Shown: positions 32,278 to 42,720, counted from the first letter of the stretch. The stretch: 64,000 nt of DNA from Pelagibacteraceae bacterium (GCA_008638015.1 VTPD01000001.1:1-64000); one strand, 5' to 3'. Notes: generated from the sequence alone by a model not told the origin. Numbers and translations: made by a program.

Positions 32278-32910
32278 GTGAACAATCAAAGCAAAAGTAT
32301 TTTTAAAGAATTAAGTAAAATAATTAAAAATCCAAAAAGCGATTTACAATATAAAAATAAATTTACACTTTTAACATCTGTAGTTCTTTCTGCCCAATGC
32401 ACAGATGTAAATGTTAATAATGTAACAAAAAATATTTATCCTTTTTACAATAAGCCTGAGGATTTTGTTCGATTAGGCCAAAAAAAAATAGAAAAATTAA
32501 TTAATAAAATTGGCCTATTTAGAAATAAAGCCAAAAGTATATATCAACTATCTAAAATTCTCATCCGAGAACATAACAGTAAAGTTCCAAATGACTTTGA
32601 CAAACTTTTAGCGCTACCAGGTGTTGGTAGAAAAACTGCAAATGTTGTACTCAATGAGGGATTTGGACAATCTACAATTGCTGTAGATACTCATATTTTT
32701 CGTGTTTCTAATAGAACTAAACTTGCTCCAGGAAAAAATCCTGATGAAGTTGAAAAAAATTTATATAAAGTAGTGCCACCAAAGTACTTAAAAGATGCTC
32801 ATCATCTTTTGCTTTTGCATGGAAGATATACTTGCAAAGCTAGGACTCCATTATGCAAAAAGTGTGTTATAGAACCTCACTGTAAATTTAATAAGAAAAA
32901 ATTTGATTAG
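32278..32910 (+). CDS. nth: Endonuclease III (GTG start)
   Basis: LLTSVVLSAQCTDVNVN, LPGVGRKTANVVLNEGFG, CKARTPLCKKCVIEPHC (4Fe-4S). Confidence 0.95.
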   Translation: MNNQSKSIFKELSKIIKNPKSDLQYKNKFTLLTSVVLSAQCTDVNVNNVTKNIYPFYNKPEDFVRLGQKKIEKLINKIGLFRNKAKSIYQLSKILIREHNSKVPNDFDKLLALPGVGRKTANVVLNEGFGQSTIAVDTHIFRVSNRTKLAPGKNPDEVEKNLYKVVPPKYLKDAHHLLLLHGRYTCKARTPLCKKCVIEPHCKFNKKKFD

Positions 32911-33840
32911 ATGAATATAATTGGAATTGGTAATGCAATTGTAGATGTTATTTGCAAGGTAGAAGATCAATTTTTAATTGATCATCAACTAACCAAAAGC
33001 ACTATGAAGTTAGTAGATGAGGCAGAATTTAAAAATTTATTATCTAATTTAACTATAGAGCAGACTATTGCTGGCGGATCTGTTGCCAACTCTATCGTCG
33101 GAATGTCCCAATTGGGTAGCAATGTTTCTTTTATTGGAAAAATTAATAATGATGAATTGGGAAATAAATACGAAGAAAGTCTAACGAAAGAAAAAGTAAA
33201 ATACTGTTACCAAAAAAAACAAGAATCTATTTCGACAGGAACTTGTTTAATTCTTATTACTCCCGACTCCGAAAGAACTATGTGTACTTTTTTAGGCATA
33301 GCTGGAAAAATAAATGAAAATGATATTGATGAAAAAGCTATCAAAGAAAGCTCATTAACTTTTTTAGAAGGTTATTTGTGGGATGAAGGAGAACCAAAAA
33401 TGGCTTTTCATAAAGCAATGCAATTATCTAAACAAGTTGCCATGTCACTATCTGATAAGTTTTGTGTCGATCGTCACAAAGATAGCTTTCTCGAACTGGT
33501 TAAGAATAAATTAGATATTACATTCGCTAATGAACAAGAAATAAAAGAATTAATAGATGCAAAATCTTATGAAGAAATAATTGATTTTGGAAAAAGTTTA
33601 AACAAGTTATTAATTGTAACAAGGTCAGATAAAGGAAGTGTGGCAATTCAGGGAAAAGAAGTTGTCGAGTGTAGCAGTAAAGAAAATCTAAAAATCGTTG
33701 ATTTGACTGGAGCTGGAGATTTATTTGCAGCTGGTTTTTTGCATGGATACAACCAAGCTTGGAATATCAAGCAATGCCTAGAAATGGGCACAGACATGGC
33801 TTCACAAATCATCCAAAAAATTGGCGCTAGGTTAAATTAG
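32911..33840 (+). CDS. PfkB-family sugar/adenosine kinase
   Basis: GNAIVDVICKVED, TIAGGSVANSI, DLTGAGDLFAAGFLHG. Confidence 0.92.
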   Translation: MNIIGIGNAIVDVICKVEDQFLIDHQLTKSTMKLVDEAEFKNLLSNLTIEQTIAGGSVANSIVGMSQLGSNVSFIGKINNDELGNKYEESLTKEKVKYCYQKKQESISTGTCLILITPDSERTMCTFLGIAGKINENDIDEKAIKESSLTFLEGYLWDEGEPKMAFHKAMQLSKQVAMSLSDKFCVDRHKDSFLELVKNKLDITFANEQEIKELIDAKSYEEIIDFGKSLNKLLIVTRSDKGSVAIQGKEVVECSSKENLKIVDLTGAGDLFAAGFLHGYNQAWNIKQCLEMGTDMASQIIQKIGARLN

Positions 33841-33943
33841 GTTTTTTTCTTTGAAAGCTACCCTTGCCTTTTTTGGGCTTCACAACTCTTTTTTTATATT
33901 TGGGTGTTCTTAAGTCTTTTGCAATAAAATTTTTTTTTTTCAT
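33827..33943 (-). CDS. arfA: Small ORF (38 aa), ArfA-like alternative ribosome-rescue factor
   Basis: Below the ORF-track size cutoff; MKKKNFIAKDLRTPKYKKRVVKPKKGKGSFQRKKPNLT*; resembles the conserved ArfA segment [23 protein letters not shown] SD-like sequence just upstream. Confidence 0.72.
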   Translation of the reverse strand: MKKKNFIAKDLRTPKYKKRVVKPKKGKGSFQRKKPNLT

Positions 33944-33949
33944 ACTCTC

Positions 33950-34606
33950 TTAATGATTAAGAAAATATTTTCCTTCTTTTATTTCTACAAATTTTTTATC
34001 TTTTAATTTATTCAAAATTTTTTGTCTCAAGCGATAAAGGTGTGTTTCATAGGTGTGGGTATCAACCTCATCCGAATATGACCAAATATCTTTCATGATA
34101 TCTTTTTTAGTAGCGCCATCTTTTTTGCCATAAAGATAAATAATAATATCTAATTCTTTTTCAGTTAATTTAACTATCTTTCTTCCTAGTGACAAAGTTC
34201 TTTTATTTTTATCAATGATATAAGGACCCACTTCTACCTTGGTTTGATAATGAAATTTAAATTTCAAGATAGAGAGTTTAATAATTTTTTCTAAATCAAC
34301 ATAATTAATTGGCAATTGTAAAAAAGTACTAAACAAATTATCTTTTTTATAGTCTTTAAAATTTTTAAGATCGGATGATAAAAAAATTTTTGGAAACATA
34401 ATTTTTTTTACTTCATTTTTTTTTATTTTTTCTAATTCATCTAAAAAAAATAAAAAAACAAATCCATCTTGGACGTTATATGTTTTGAAAAGATTGTTAA
34501 CTTGTTTAAAGCTATCAAGTTTATTCAGGTTATATTCTGTAGATTGTTCACGCAAACATTCATAAAAAGTTTCTGAACCAACTGTTACTATTGAATAATT
34601 TTGCAT
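33950..34606 (-). CDS. OmpR/PhoB-type winged-helix regulator with degenerate receiver-like N-terminus
   Basis: C-term RTLSLGRKIVKLTEKELDIIIYLYGKK...DTHTYETHLYRLRQKI; N-term lacks receiver acidic/Asp residues. Confidence 0.8.
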   Translation of the reverse strand: MQNYSIVTVGSETFYECLREQSTEYNLNKLDSFKQVNNLFKTYNVQDGFVFLFFLDELEKIKKNEVKKIMFPKIFLSSDLKNFKDYKKDNLFSTFLQLPINYVDLEKIIKLSILKFKFHYQTKVEVGPYIIDKNKRTLSLGRKIVKLTEKELDIIIYLYGKKDGATKKDIMKDIWSYSDEVDTHTYETHLYRLRQKILNKLKDKKFVEIKEGKYFLNH

Positions 34607-34627
34607 AGAATGAAATTATAAATATTT

Positions 34628-35128
34628 ATGATTATAGTAAATAATAAGGGAGAACTTTGGTACAAAAAAAAGCGCTACAAATGTGCAATCGGCAAAAATG
34701 GTGTCACTAGAAGCAAAAAAGAAGGTGATGGATGTACGCCAATTGGTACTTTTTCTTTACGAAGGCTCTTTATAAGAAAAGACAGAATTAAAAAAATTAC
34801 AACTAGTCTTTCACAAATAACTATTGTCCCAAATATGGCATGGGAAGATAATCCTAAAAGTAAAAATTATAACAAACTCATTTTTTTAAAAAAAAATAAT
34901 TCCAGAGAAAAATTATTTAGAAAAGATAAATTATATGATCTAATCCTTGTAATTGAGTACAATACAAAAAAAATAATTAAAGGAAAAGGAAGTGCAATTT
35001 TTTTACATATTGCAAAAAAAAATTACAGTGGAACACAAGGTTGTGTCGCACTAAAGAAAAGTGACTTTTTAGAAATATTACAATTCATTAAGCCAAATGA
35101 AAAAATAAAGATTATAGATAATTTCTAG
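34628..35128 (+). CDS. L,D-transpeptidase (YkuD) family protein
   Basis: GDGCTPIGTFSLRRL, FLHIAKKNYSGTQGCVALKKSD (HxnCxxL-type catalytic motif). Confidence 0.88.
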   Translation: MIIVNNKGELWYKKKRYKCAIGKNGVTRSKKEGDGCTPIGTFSLRRLFIRKDRIKKITTSLSQITIVPNMAWEDNPKSKNYNKLIFLKKNNSREKLFRKDKLYDLILVIEYNTKKIIKGKGSAIFLHIAKKNYSGTQGCVALKKSDFLEILQFIKPNEKIKIIDNF

Positions 35129-35762
35129 CACCAAAAATCTTACTACCGACTCTCACATGGGTAGCTCCTAATTTTGCCGCATCGATATAGTCATTACTCA
35201 TTCCCATACTTAATAGAGGTAATTGTAGTTGCTTGTTCAAGTCACTTACAGTTTGAAAAAATGGAATAGGATCTAAATCAAATGGAGGAATGCACATTAA
35301 ACCAAGAACATTTAATTTTTTTTCATTAATACAAAAATTTACAAAATTTAATACCTCCTTTGTCGCAATTCCAGATTTTTGTTGTTCATCACCTACGTTT
35401 ACTTGAACAAAATATTTTCTTTGAAGATTTAATTTATTTTCTGACTTGGATAACTCATCAGCAAGTTTAGGATTGTCTAAGGAATGTATATAATGAAATA
35501 TCTTTACAGCATCTTTGGCTTTATTCGATTGAAGTTTACCAATGAGATGTAATTCTAAATTTTTAACAACTGGCAATACCTTTTCCCATTTTTGCTTTGC
35601 TTCTTGAACTTTGTTTTCACCAAATACTCTGTGCCCATAATCCAATAGAGGCTGTATATGCTCTAAAGAATGAGTTTTACTTACAGCTATGATAGTTGGT
35701 TTTTTTTTTACCTTATCTAATTCATGACTAACAACAGAAAAATTTTGTATAATATCTATCAT
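35112..35762 (-). CDS. YggS-family PLP homeostasis protein
   Basis: PTIIAVSKTHSLEHIQPLLDYGHRVFGENKVQEAKQKW, LSMGMSNDYIDAAKLGATHVRVG. Confidence 0.94.
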   Translation of the reverse strand: MIDIIQNFSVVSHELDKVKKKPTIIAVSKTHSLEHIQPLLDYGHRVFGENKVQEAKQKWEKVLPVVKNLELHLIGKLQSNKAKDAVKIFHYIHSLDNPKLADELSKSENKLNLQRKYFVQVNVGDEQQKSGIATKEVLNFVNFCINEKKLNVLGLMCIPPFDLDPIPFFQTVSDLNKQLQLPLLSMGMSNDYIDAAKLGATHVRVGSKIFGARNYL

Positions 35763-36372
35763 GAATAAAAAATTTCAAATTTATTTTTTTTTAGAAGAAC
35801 TTAATACTATCAATATTTCAATTCTAAAAAAGTTAAAAAATGTGTCATTAATTTATCGTAACTACTTAAAAAAAAATTACATAGAAAATGCAATAACCAT
35901 CAGCAATTTTACAAAAAAACATAAATTTAAATTATTTGTTGCAAATGATTGGAAGCTTGTAAAAAAAATAAACGCCAATGGAATTTATATTCCAAACTTT
36001 AATAAACAATTTTTTTTTAGAAATTATAACTTAATTAAACAGGGACAAATTATAGGCTCTGCACATTCTATTCCAGAAATTCAAACTAAAATTAGACAGG
36101 GATGTAGTACTATTTTGTTATCTCCTATTTTTAAAACTTCTTCACACCCTGATAAGCAAAATCTAGGAATAGTAAAATTTTCAAACTTTTGTCAAAATAT
36201 TTCAAAACAAACTAAGCTTATAGCTCTTGGAGGTATTGATGAAACTAATATAAAAAAACTTTTCTTATCAAATATTTCTGGTATTGCTTTAAAAAGTTTT
36301 TTGAACAAACCTCAAACTAGCAAATCCCTTAGCTTTCTTAATTTAATTGCAGGAACAAATTTAATACGATAA
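35761..36372 (+). CDS. Divergent ThiE/TenI-like thiamine-phosphate synthase family protein
   Basis: [52 protein letters not shown]. Confidence 0.75.
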   Translation: MNKKFQIYFFLEELNTINISILKKLKNVSLIYRNYLKKNYIENAITISNFTKKHKFKLFVANDWKLVKKINANGIYIPNFNKQFFFRNYNLIKQGQIIGSAHSIPEIQTKIRQGCSTILLSPIFKTSSHPDKQNLGIVKFSNFCQNISKQTKLIALGGIDETNIKKLFLSNISGIALKSFLNKPQTSKSLSFLNLIAGTNLIR

Positions 36373-36382
36373 TTGTAAAAAA

Positions 36383-38947
36383 ATGTTAGTTGAAAAATTT
36401 AATCATACTGTAATAGAAAAAAAATGGAGGTCCTACTGGGACACCAACAACGTATTTAAAACAAGCCAGGACAGAACTAAAAAAAAATTTTATTGCCTTG
36501 AGATGTTTCCCTATCCATCAGGTAAAATTCACATGGGACATGTAAGAAACTATACATTAGGTGATGTCATTGCAAATTTCAAAAGATTAAATGGTTTTAA
36601 TGTTTTACATCCAATGGGATGGGATTCTTTTGGCATGCCAGCAGAAAACGCAGCTATTCAAAATAAATTACATCCGAAACAGTGGACTTTAAATAATATT
36701 GAAACAATGAAATCCCAATTAAAATTGCTTGGTTTTTCCATTGATTGGGATAGAGAAATTTCAACGTGTGACAAGAGCTATTATAAACATCAACAAAAAT
36801 TTTTTATTGATTTGTATAAAAAAGGACTAGTCTATAAAAAAGAAAGTTCTGTAAATTGGGATCCAGTTGACAATACTGTTTTAGCGAACGAACAAGTAAT
36901 TGACGGAAAAGGTTGGCGATCTGGTGCCGATGTGATCCAAAAAAAACTTTCTCAATGGTTTTTTAAAATTACAAAATTTGCTGATGAGTTAAATAATTCA
37001 TTAGAATCACTCAATGCATGGCCAGAGAAAGTGAAGCTTATGCAAAAAAACTGGATTGGAAAATCAATCGGTTGTGAAATCCAATTTAGTTTATCTGATA
37101 GCGCTAAAAAAGAGACTTTAAAAATATTTACCACCCGACCAGATACTATATTTGGCGCTTCTTTTATTGCACTTGCTATTGATCATCCGCTTTCTAAAAA
37201 GTACGAAAAATCAGCAGAATTTATCAGTTTTAAGGAGCAATGTTACAAAATTGGCAATACTGATGAGGCGATAGCAAAAACTGAAAAGTTTGGATTTAAA
37301 ACAGATTACGAAGCAGAACATCCCTTTATTACAAATAAAAAAATACCAGTTTATTTTGCAAATTTTGTTTTAATGGATTATGGGACTGGAGCTATTTTTG
37401 GTTGTCCTGCGCATGACCAGAGAGATTTAGATTTTGCAAGAAAATATAATTTGGAAGTTTTACCTGTAATCTTGCCATCTGATCAAAATGAAAAAGATTT
37501 TGAAATCAAAAATGAAGCATATGTTGAAAATGGAACTCTTATCAACTCTGATTTTCTAAATGGAATGACAGTTGAACAGGCAAAAAGTACCGTTATCAAA
37601 AAATTTGAAGATTCAAAAAAAGGATTAGGGAAAACAACTTTTAGATTAAGAGACTGGGGGATATCAAGACAAAGATATTGGGGATGTCCAATACCCATTC
37701 TTTACAGAGAAGATGGTTCTGTTGTTCCCGTAAGAGAGCAAGATCTTCCTATTGAGTTACCTGAGGATATAAGTTTTGATAAACCTGGAAATCCACTTGA
37801 ACATCACCCCACATGGAAGTTTACAACTTGCCCTGAAACAGGACAAAAAGCGATTAGAGAAACTGATACTCTAGATACTTTTGTTGATTCTTCATGGTAC
37901 TTTTTAAGATTTTGTTCTAGCGATAATGACAAAGCTGGTTATGCCACTGATGATGCAAAGTATTGGATGCCTGTAGATCAGTACATCGGTGGAGTAGAGC
38001 ATGCAATCTTGCACTTATTATATTCAAGATTTTTTTCTCGAGCTATTAGTCTTGATACAGAGTTTGTTGTTACAGAACCTTTTACCGGTTTATTTACTCA
38101 AGGAATGGTATGTCATAAAACATTTAAAACTGAAGATGGCCAATGGGTTTATCCAGAAGATGTTGTTGAAGAAAATAACCAAACTTTTGAAAAAAATACA
38201 AAAAAAAGAGTTATCATTGGACCATCTGAGTCCATGTCAAAATCAAAAAAAAATGTAATTGATCCTCAGTCTGTGATTGAAATGTATGGAGCAGATGCTG
38301 TCAGATGGTTTGTTTTATCAGATAGTCCACCAGAAAGAGATATTCAATGGAGTGACGAAGGAATATCAGGTAGTTACAAGTTTGTTCAAAAAGTATGGAA
38401 TATTTCGGAAAAAATAAATTCTATTCAAGAAAAAAAGGAGCTTGTTCACGAAGTTCAAAATGATTTGGATAAGTTAATAAACAAGCTAATCAAAGATATC
38501 ACTTATAATATTGAACATTTTCATTTCAACGTGGCTGTCGCCAAATTTTATGAATTTATAAATGCTCTTTCTAAGATATTATCTGACAATGAAATTGATA
38601 AAGAAAAATATCAAAGCATTTTTAAGCAATTTTTAATTTTAATTTATCCCTTCCTTCCCCATCTTGCGTCAGAATGCTGGGAAAAGATAACTAAAGAACA
38701 AAATCTACATTGTCAGAACTGGCCTGTTTTTGACGAAAAACTTTTAATCGTTGAAGAAATCAATTTGGTCATTCAAATAAATGGTAAAAAAAGAGCTATT
38801 TTGCTTGTAAAACCTGACATAAGCGAGGAGAATCTATTTAATATGAGTTTAGATCTGGATAATGTTAAAAAGTTTACAGAAAATAAAACTATACTAAAAA
38901 AAATATACGTCAAAAATAAATTAATTAATTTTGTGGTAACCGAATGA
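36383..38947 (+). CDS. leuS: Leucyl-tRNA synthetase
   Basis: [33 protein letters not shown]. Confidence 0.98.
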   Translation: MLVEKFNHTVIEKKWRSYWDTNNVFKTSQDRTKKKFYCLEMFPYPSGKIHMGHVRNYTLGDVIANFKRLNGFNVLHPMGWDSFGMPAENAAIQNKLHPKQWTLNNIETMKSQLKLLGFSIDWDREISTCDKSYYKHQQKFFIDLYKKGLVYKKESSVNWDPVDNTVLANEQVIDGKGWRSGADVIQKKLSQWFFKITKFADELNNSLESLNAWPEKVKLMQKNWIGKSIGCEIQFSLSDSAKKETLKIFTTRPDTIFGASFIALAIDHPLSKKYEKSAEFISFKEQCYKIGNTDEAIAKTEKFGFKTDYEAEHPFITNKKIPVYFANFVLMDYGTGAIFGCPAHDQRDLDFARKYNLEVLPVILPSDQNEKDFEIKNEAYVENGTLINSDFLNGMTVEQAKSTVIKKFEDSKKGLGKTTFRLRDWGISRQRYWGCPIPILYREDGSVVPVREQDLPIELPEDISFDKPGNPLEHHPTWKFTTCPETGQKAIRETDTLDTFVDSSWYFLRFCSSDNDKAGYATDDAKYWMPVDQYIGGVEHAILHLLYSRFFSRAISLDTEFVVTEPFTGLFTQGMVCHKTFKTEDGQWVYPEDVVEENNQTFEKNTKKRVIIGPSESMSKSKKNVIDPQSVIEMYGADAVRWFVLSDSPPERDIQWSDEGISGSYKFVQKVWNISEKINSIQEKKELVHEVQNDLDKLINKLIKDITYNIEHFHFNVAVAKFYEFINALSKILSDNEIDKEKYQSIFKQFLILIYPFLPHLASECWEKITKEQNLHCQNWPVFDEKLLIVEEINLVIQINGKKRAILLVKPDISEENLFNMSLDLDNVKKFTENKTILKKIYVKNKLINFVVTE

Positions 38948-39408
38948 TAAAAAAAATTCTAATTAGTTTTCTTTTTATTTTTATTGTGAGTTGTGGCTTT
39001 CAGCCGATGTTAAAAGATTTTGATGTTTCTTCTCTTGTAATAAAACAAATTAATTATACAGGAAAAAATGAATTTAATTATATGCTTCAGAATAATTTAA
39101 ATTTAAATCAAAAGCCAAACTCAGAGGGCTTCATTGTAAATTTAGCAACATCAGAAAGCATAAGCTCTGTAACTAAAGATACAGCCGGAATCACTACAGA
39201 GGAACAAATAACAATATCCATTGGATTAAATGTTCAAGATCATATGCAGAATACTTTATTAACAGACACTGTTTCAGAATCGAGTAGATTACAAGTAACT
39301 AGTAATTTAGGGACAGACGATACAACTAAAAATATTGTTCGCCAAAAAATAATAACTAATTTAGCGCAAAAAATAAAATTTAAATTAATGATTTTGTCTA
39401 AGCGTTAA
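38944..39408 (+). CDS. lptE: LPS-assembly lipoprotein LptE
   Basis: Lipobox [10 protein letters not shown]; between leuS and holA. Confidence 0.85.
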   Translation: MIKKILISFLFIFIVSCGFQPMLKDFDVSSLVIKQINYTGKNEFNYMLQNNLNLNQKPNSEGFIVNLATSESISSVTKDTAGITTEEQITISIGLNVQDHMQNTLLTDTVSESSRLQVTSNLGTDDTTKNIVRQKIITNLAQKIKFKLMILSKR

Positions 39409-39411
39409 AAA

Positions 39412-40428
39412 ATGATTTTCAAAAGCTTTGGAACAATAAGTAAAGAAATAATCAACAAACCATTTGTTCTTCTGTATGGTGAAAACCCTTCTTTAATACA
39501 TGAGATTGAAAATAATATTTTAATTAAAATAAAAGAAGAAAAATCCTTTACGATAAAAAAATACCAAGAAGAATATCTCATTCAAAATGAAGATATATTT
39601 AATCAAATGATTAACTCTAATAATCTATTCGAGGATGATGAAATTTATATAATTTCAAAAACAACAGATAAAATATTACACATTTTTAATGAAGAAATTG
39701 CTGCACAAAATAATAAAAAAATAGTTTTTTTATCAGAAAATCTTACGAAAAAATCTAAATTAAGAAATTTAGCAGAAAGCTCCAATTACTTTGCGTGCAT
39801 CGCATGCTATCATGATACCCCTGAGCAATTACAGTCTCTTCTAATTCAGAAATTAAAAAATATGCAAATTAATGTATCCAGAGAATTTATTAATTCGTTG
39901 TTTGAAATTAATTCATTGAATAGGCAAGACATAAATGATGCGGTAGATAAAATTCTACTTATTAAAAAATCATCAAATATAGATGAAAACAAACTAAAAG
40001 AATTATTTCATTCATCTACTGATAATAATAATTTTGAAATAGTAAATGACTGTCTGCTTGGTAATAAAAAAAATATTAATATTGCTCTTAATAATATTTA
40101 TGCCCAAGGTATCAACTTTAATGAAATTTTATCTGCCCTCAAATATAAAATTAATAAGCTGCTTGAGATTGTAGAGTCAAATACTGATAATAAAAACATT
40201 AATCAACTTGTAGAAAGTTTTAGACCAGCTATTTTTTGGAAAGAAAAAAATATTGTCAAAGATCAATTGAATCGTTGGTCTAAAAAAGAACTGGAAATTC
40301 TTTTAGATCAAATTTTTGATATAGAAATACAGTGCAAAAAAAATTACGATGTATCGACCGTTATATTGCAAAATTTTGTAATAAATATTTCCACAAAGAC
40401 AGCTTTAGAAAAAATCCACACTCAATAA
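39412..40428 (+). CDS. holA: DNA polymerase III delta subunit
   Basis: FVLLYGENPSLIHEIEN...; position after leuS-lptE. Confidence 0.88.
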   Translation: MIFKSFGTISKEIINKPFVLLYGENPSLIHEIENNILIKIKEEKSFTIKKYQEEYLIQNEDIFNQMINSNNLFEDDEIYIISKTTDKILHIFNEEIAAQNNKKIVFLSENLTKKSKLRNLAESSNYFACIACYHDTPEQLQSLLIQKLKNMQINVSREFINSLFEINSLNRQDINDAVDKILLIKKSSNIDENKLKELFHSSTDNNNFEIVNDCLLGNKKNINIALNNIYAQGINFNEILSALKYKINKLLEIVESNTDNKNINQLVESFRPAIFWKEKNIVKDQLNRWSKKELEILLDQIFDIEIQCKKNYDVSTVILQNFVINISTKTALEKIHTQ

Positions 40429-40446
40429 CTATAATTTAATAGTTAT
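40425..40446. terminator. Hairpin spanning convergent holA/parB stop codons, possible bidirectional terminator
   Basis: ATAACTAT-AATTTA-ATAGTTAT, perfect 8 bp inverted repeat. Confidence 0.5.
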
Positions 40447-41311
40447 CTTTAATTACTTTTATCAATCGGTTTAGTTGATCTATATTTTTATAGTCTAGAG
40501 AAATTTTTCCAGAGTTATTTTTTTTATTTGAGATAGTAACCAGCATTCCAGTTTTGTTTTGAAGATCATTTTGAATATCAAGAATGTTAGGATCGTTTAC
40601 TTTTGTCCTATTTTTAGTAGCAGATGGCAACGAAGATGTTTTTTTTGCCAAAAACTCTGCTTGCCTAACTGATAGATTATTATTAACGATATTCCTTGCT
40701 AATTCAACGTTGCCCGGAACCTCAATTAAAGCTCTTGCATGCCCAGGAGTTAGCAGACCATTAATTATCATATCTTGTATCTCTTGGGGGAGCTTTTTAA
40801 GCCTCAATGTATTTGCAATGTGTGCCCTGCTCTTTCCTATTACCTCAGCAAGCTTATCCTGCGTATAGCTAAACTTATTCATTAATAACTCAAAGCCATT
40901 TGCTTCTTCCAAAGCATTGAGCCCTTCTCGTTGAACATTTTCTAAGATTGCAAACTCAGCTGCTAAACTATCATCTACATCCAATTTGACGATTGGTACT
41001 TCATGCAATTGAGCTAGTTGCGCTGCTCTCCATCTTCTTTCGCCAGCTATAATCTCAAAATTACTTTCACCTGATTGGCGTACAACAATTGGTTGGATAA
41101 TTCCTCTGCTCTTTATAGATTGAGCAAGTTCTTCTAGTTGTTTTTTATCAAAATGTTTTCTTGGCTGATATCTATTGGGTTTTAAAAAATGAATGGAAAT
41201 TTTTTCCGTTTTAAAATTTTCATTTTTAATCACCTCTGTTGTATCATTATCTCCAAGCAAAGCTGCTAAGCCTTTTCCTAATCCTTTAGATTTAAAATTA
41301 TTTAATACCAT
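40436..41311 (-). CDS. parB: Chromosome partitioning protein ParB
   Basis: LKPNRYQPRKHFDKKQLEELAQSIKSRGIIQPIVVR, IIAGERRWRAAQLA. Confidence 0.97.
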   Translation of the reverse strand: MVLNNFKSKGLGKGLAALLGDNDTTEVIKNENFKTEKISIHFLKPNRYQPRKHFDKKQLEELAQSIKSRGIIQPIVVRQSGESNFEIIAGERRWRAAQLAQLHEVPIVKLDVDDSLAAEFAILENVQREGLNALEEANGFELLMNKFSYTQDKLAEVIGKSRAHIANTLRLKKLPQEIQDMIINGLLTPGHARALIEVPGNVELARNIVNNNLSVRQAEFLAKKTSSLPSATKNRTKVNDPNILDIQNDLQNKTGMLVTISNKKNNSGKISLDYKNIDQLNRLIKVIKDNY

Positions 41312-42099
41312 TATGCTGCAAAGTTAAATTTTTTTTGTTTTTCTATAATTTCAGCTGCTAATTTTTCATATGCAATAGATCCAGCACAATATTTATCATA
41401 AACAATTACTGGCAACCCATGAGATGGAGCCTCTGAAATTCTAATATTTCTTGGAATAAGTGTTTCGTACACTTGCTCACCAAAAAATTTTCTTGCTTCT
41501 TGCTCGACTTGAGCACAAAGTTTATTTCTTTTATCAAACATTGTTAAAACAATACCCTCCACTTCTAACATTTTATTTAAGCTCATTTTAATCCTGTTAA
41601 TGGTTTTTAATAATTGCGTTAATCCTTCAAGAGCAAAAAATTCTGTTTGCAAGGGTACAATTACTGAATTTGAAGCTACTAAGGCCATAACAGTTAAAAG
41701 GCTTAAAGAGGGCGGGCAGTCAATAAGTATTTGATTATATTGATTTTTTTGTCTCAATTCATCCATAATGCCCTTTAATATAAATGCTCTATTTTTATCT
41801 TCTGCAACTTCCGTTTCAAAGCCAGACAATTCAACGTTAGCACACATAATATCTAAATTTTCAATTTTGGTATGTTTCACGTATTGTTGCAAATTATTTC
41901 TTTCAATTAAAAGTTTGTAAATTGAATTTTCTCTTTCATTGTTTTCAATTCCCACCCCCGTTGATGCATTACCTTGCGGATCTAAATCAATAATTAAAAT
42001 TTTTTGTCCTAGGTTAGCAAAGGCACATCCAAGATTAATAGTTGAAGTAGTTTTACCAACTCCGCCCTTTTGATTTATTACCGAGATCACATGATTCAT
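41311..42099 (-). CDS. parA: Chromosome partitioning ATPase ParA
   Basis: VINQKGGVGKTTSTINLGCAFA, deviant Walker A. Confidence 0.97.
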   Translation of the reverse strand: MNHVISVINQKGGVGKTTSTINLGCAFANLGQKILIIDLDPQGNASTGVGIENNERENSIYKLLIERNNLQQYVKHTKIENLDIMCANVELSGFETEVAEDKNRAFILKGIMDELRQKNQYNQILIDCPPSLSLLTVMALVASNSVIVPLQTEFFALEGLTQLLKTINRIKMSLNKMLEVEGIVLTMFDKRNKLCAQVEQEARKFFGEQVYETLIPRNIRISEAPSHGLPVIVYDKYCAGSIAYEKLAAEIIEKQKKFNFAA

Positions 42100-42102
42100 T
42101 AT

Positions 42103-42720
42103 TTAAATTCTCTTAACACTATTTATTACGAATACCTTCGAAGTAGGGTTTGTGACACTTTCATGCATATCACAATTTATTTCCCAATATTTCTTAGCTT
42201 CATTCATTTCTAATTGATAATTTTCACCCTTCAAAAGCAAAATTTTTCTAAAATTTATAGCACTTTCCTCTAAAATATTTAAAAAAGTCAACATAGGCTT
42301 AAAAGCTCTGCTAGCTATAACATCAAACCTATTGTTTTTTAAATCTTTAACATCATAGTTATGGATTGCCACATCTATTTGCAGATATTTGCAAAGTTCC
42401 TGTAGATAAGTGCATTTTTTTGGACTTTTTTCAACTATTTCTAAATTAAATTTCAAATTTAGATCATTTTTAATTAATTCCATAACTATTCCAGGAAAAC
42501 CAGCTCCAGATCCAATATCCAAAATATTTTTATCTTTTGTATCAATATATTTAAGTAATTGAGCAGAATCCTCAATGTGTCTGCTCATAATGTTAACTTC
42601 TGAATTTTTTGATATTAAGTTAAGTTTTTTGTTATATTTTATTAAAAAATCACAATATTTATTGATTTTTTCAAGTGTTTCACGTGAAACAATACTATTC
42701 AAATAAGGAGTTCGAATCAT
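42103..42720 (-). CDS. rsmG: 16S rRNA (guanine527-N7)-methyltransferase RsmG (GidB)
   Basis: IVSRETLEKINKYCDFLIKYNKKLNLIS, ILDIGSGAGFPGIVM. Confidence 0.96.
   Translation of the reverse strand: MIRTPYLNSIVSRETLEKINKYCDFLIKYNKKLNLISKNSEVNIMSRHIEDSAQLLKYIDTKDKNILDIGSGAGFPGIVMELIKNDLNLKFNLEIVEKSPKKCTYLQELCKYLQIDVAIHNYDVKDLKNNRFDVIASRAFKPMLTFLNILEESAINFRKILLLKGENYQLEMNEAKKYWEINCDMHESVTNPTSKVFVINSVKRI
42676..42691. promoter_or_regulatory. parS: parS centromere site
   Basis: TGTTTCACGTGAAACA, exact 16-bp palindromic parS consensus, inside the 5' end of rsmG. Confidence 0.95.
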
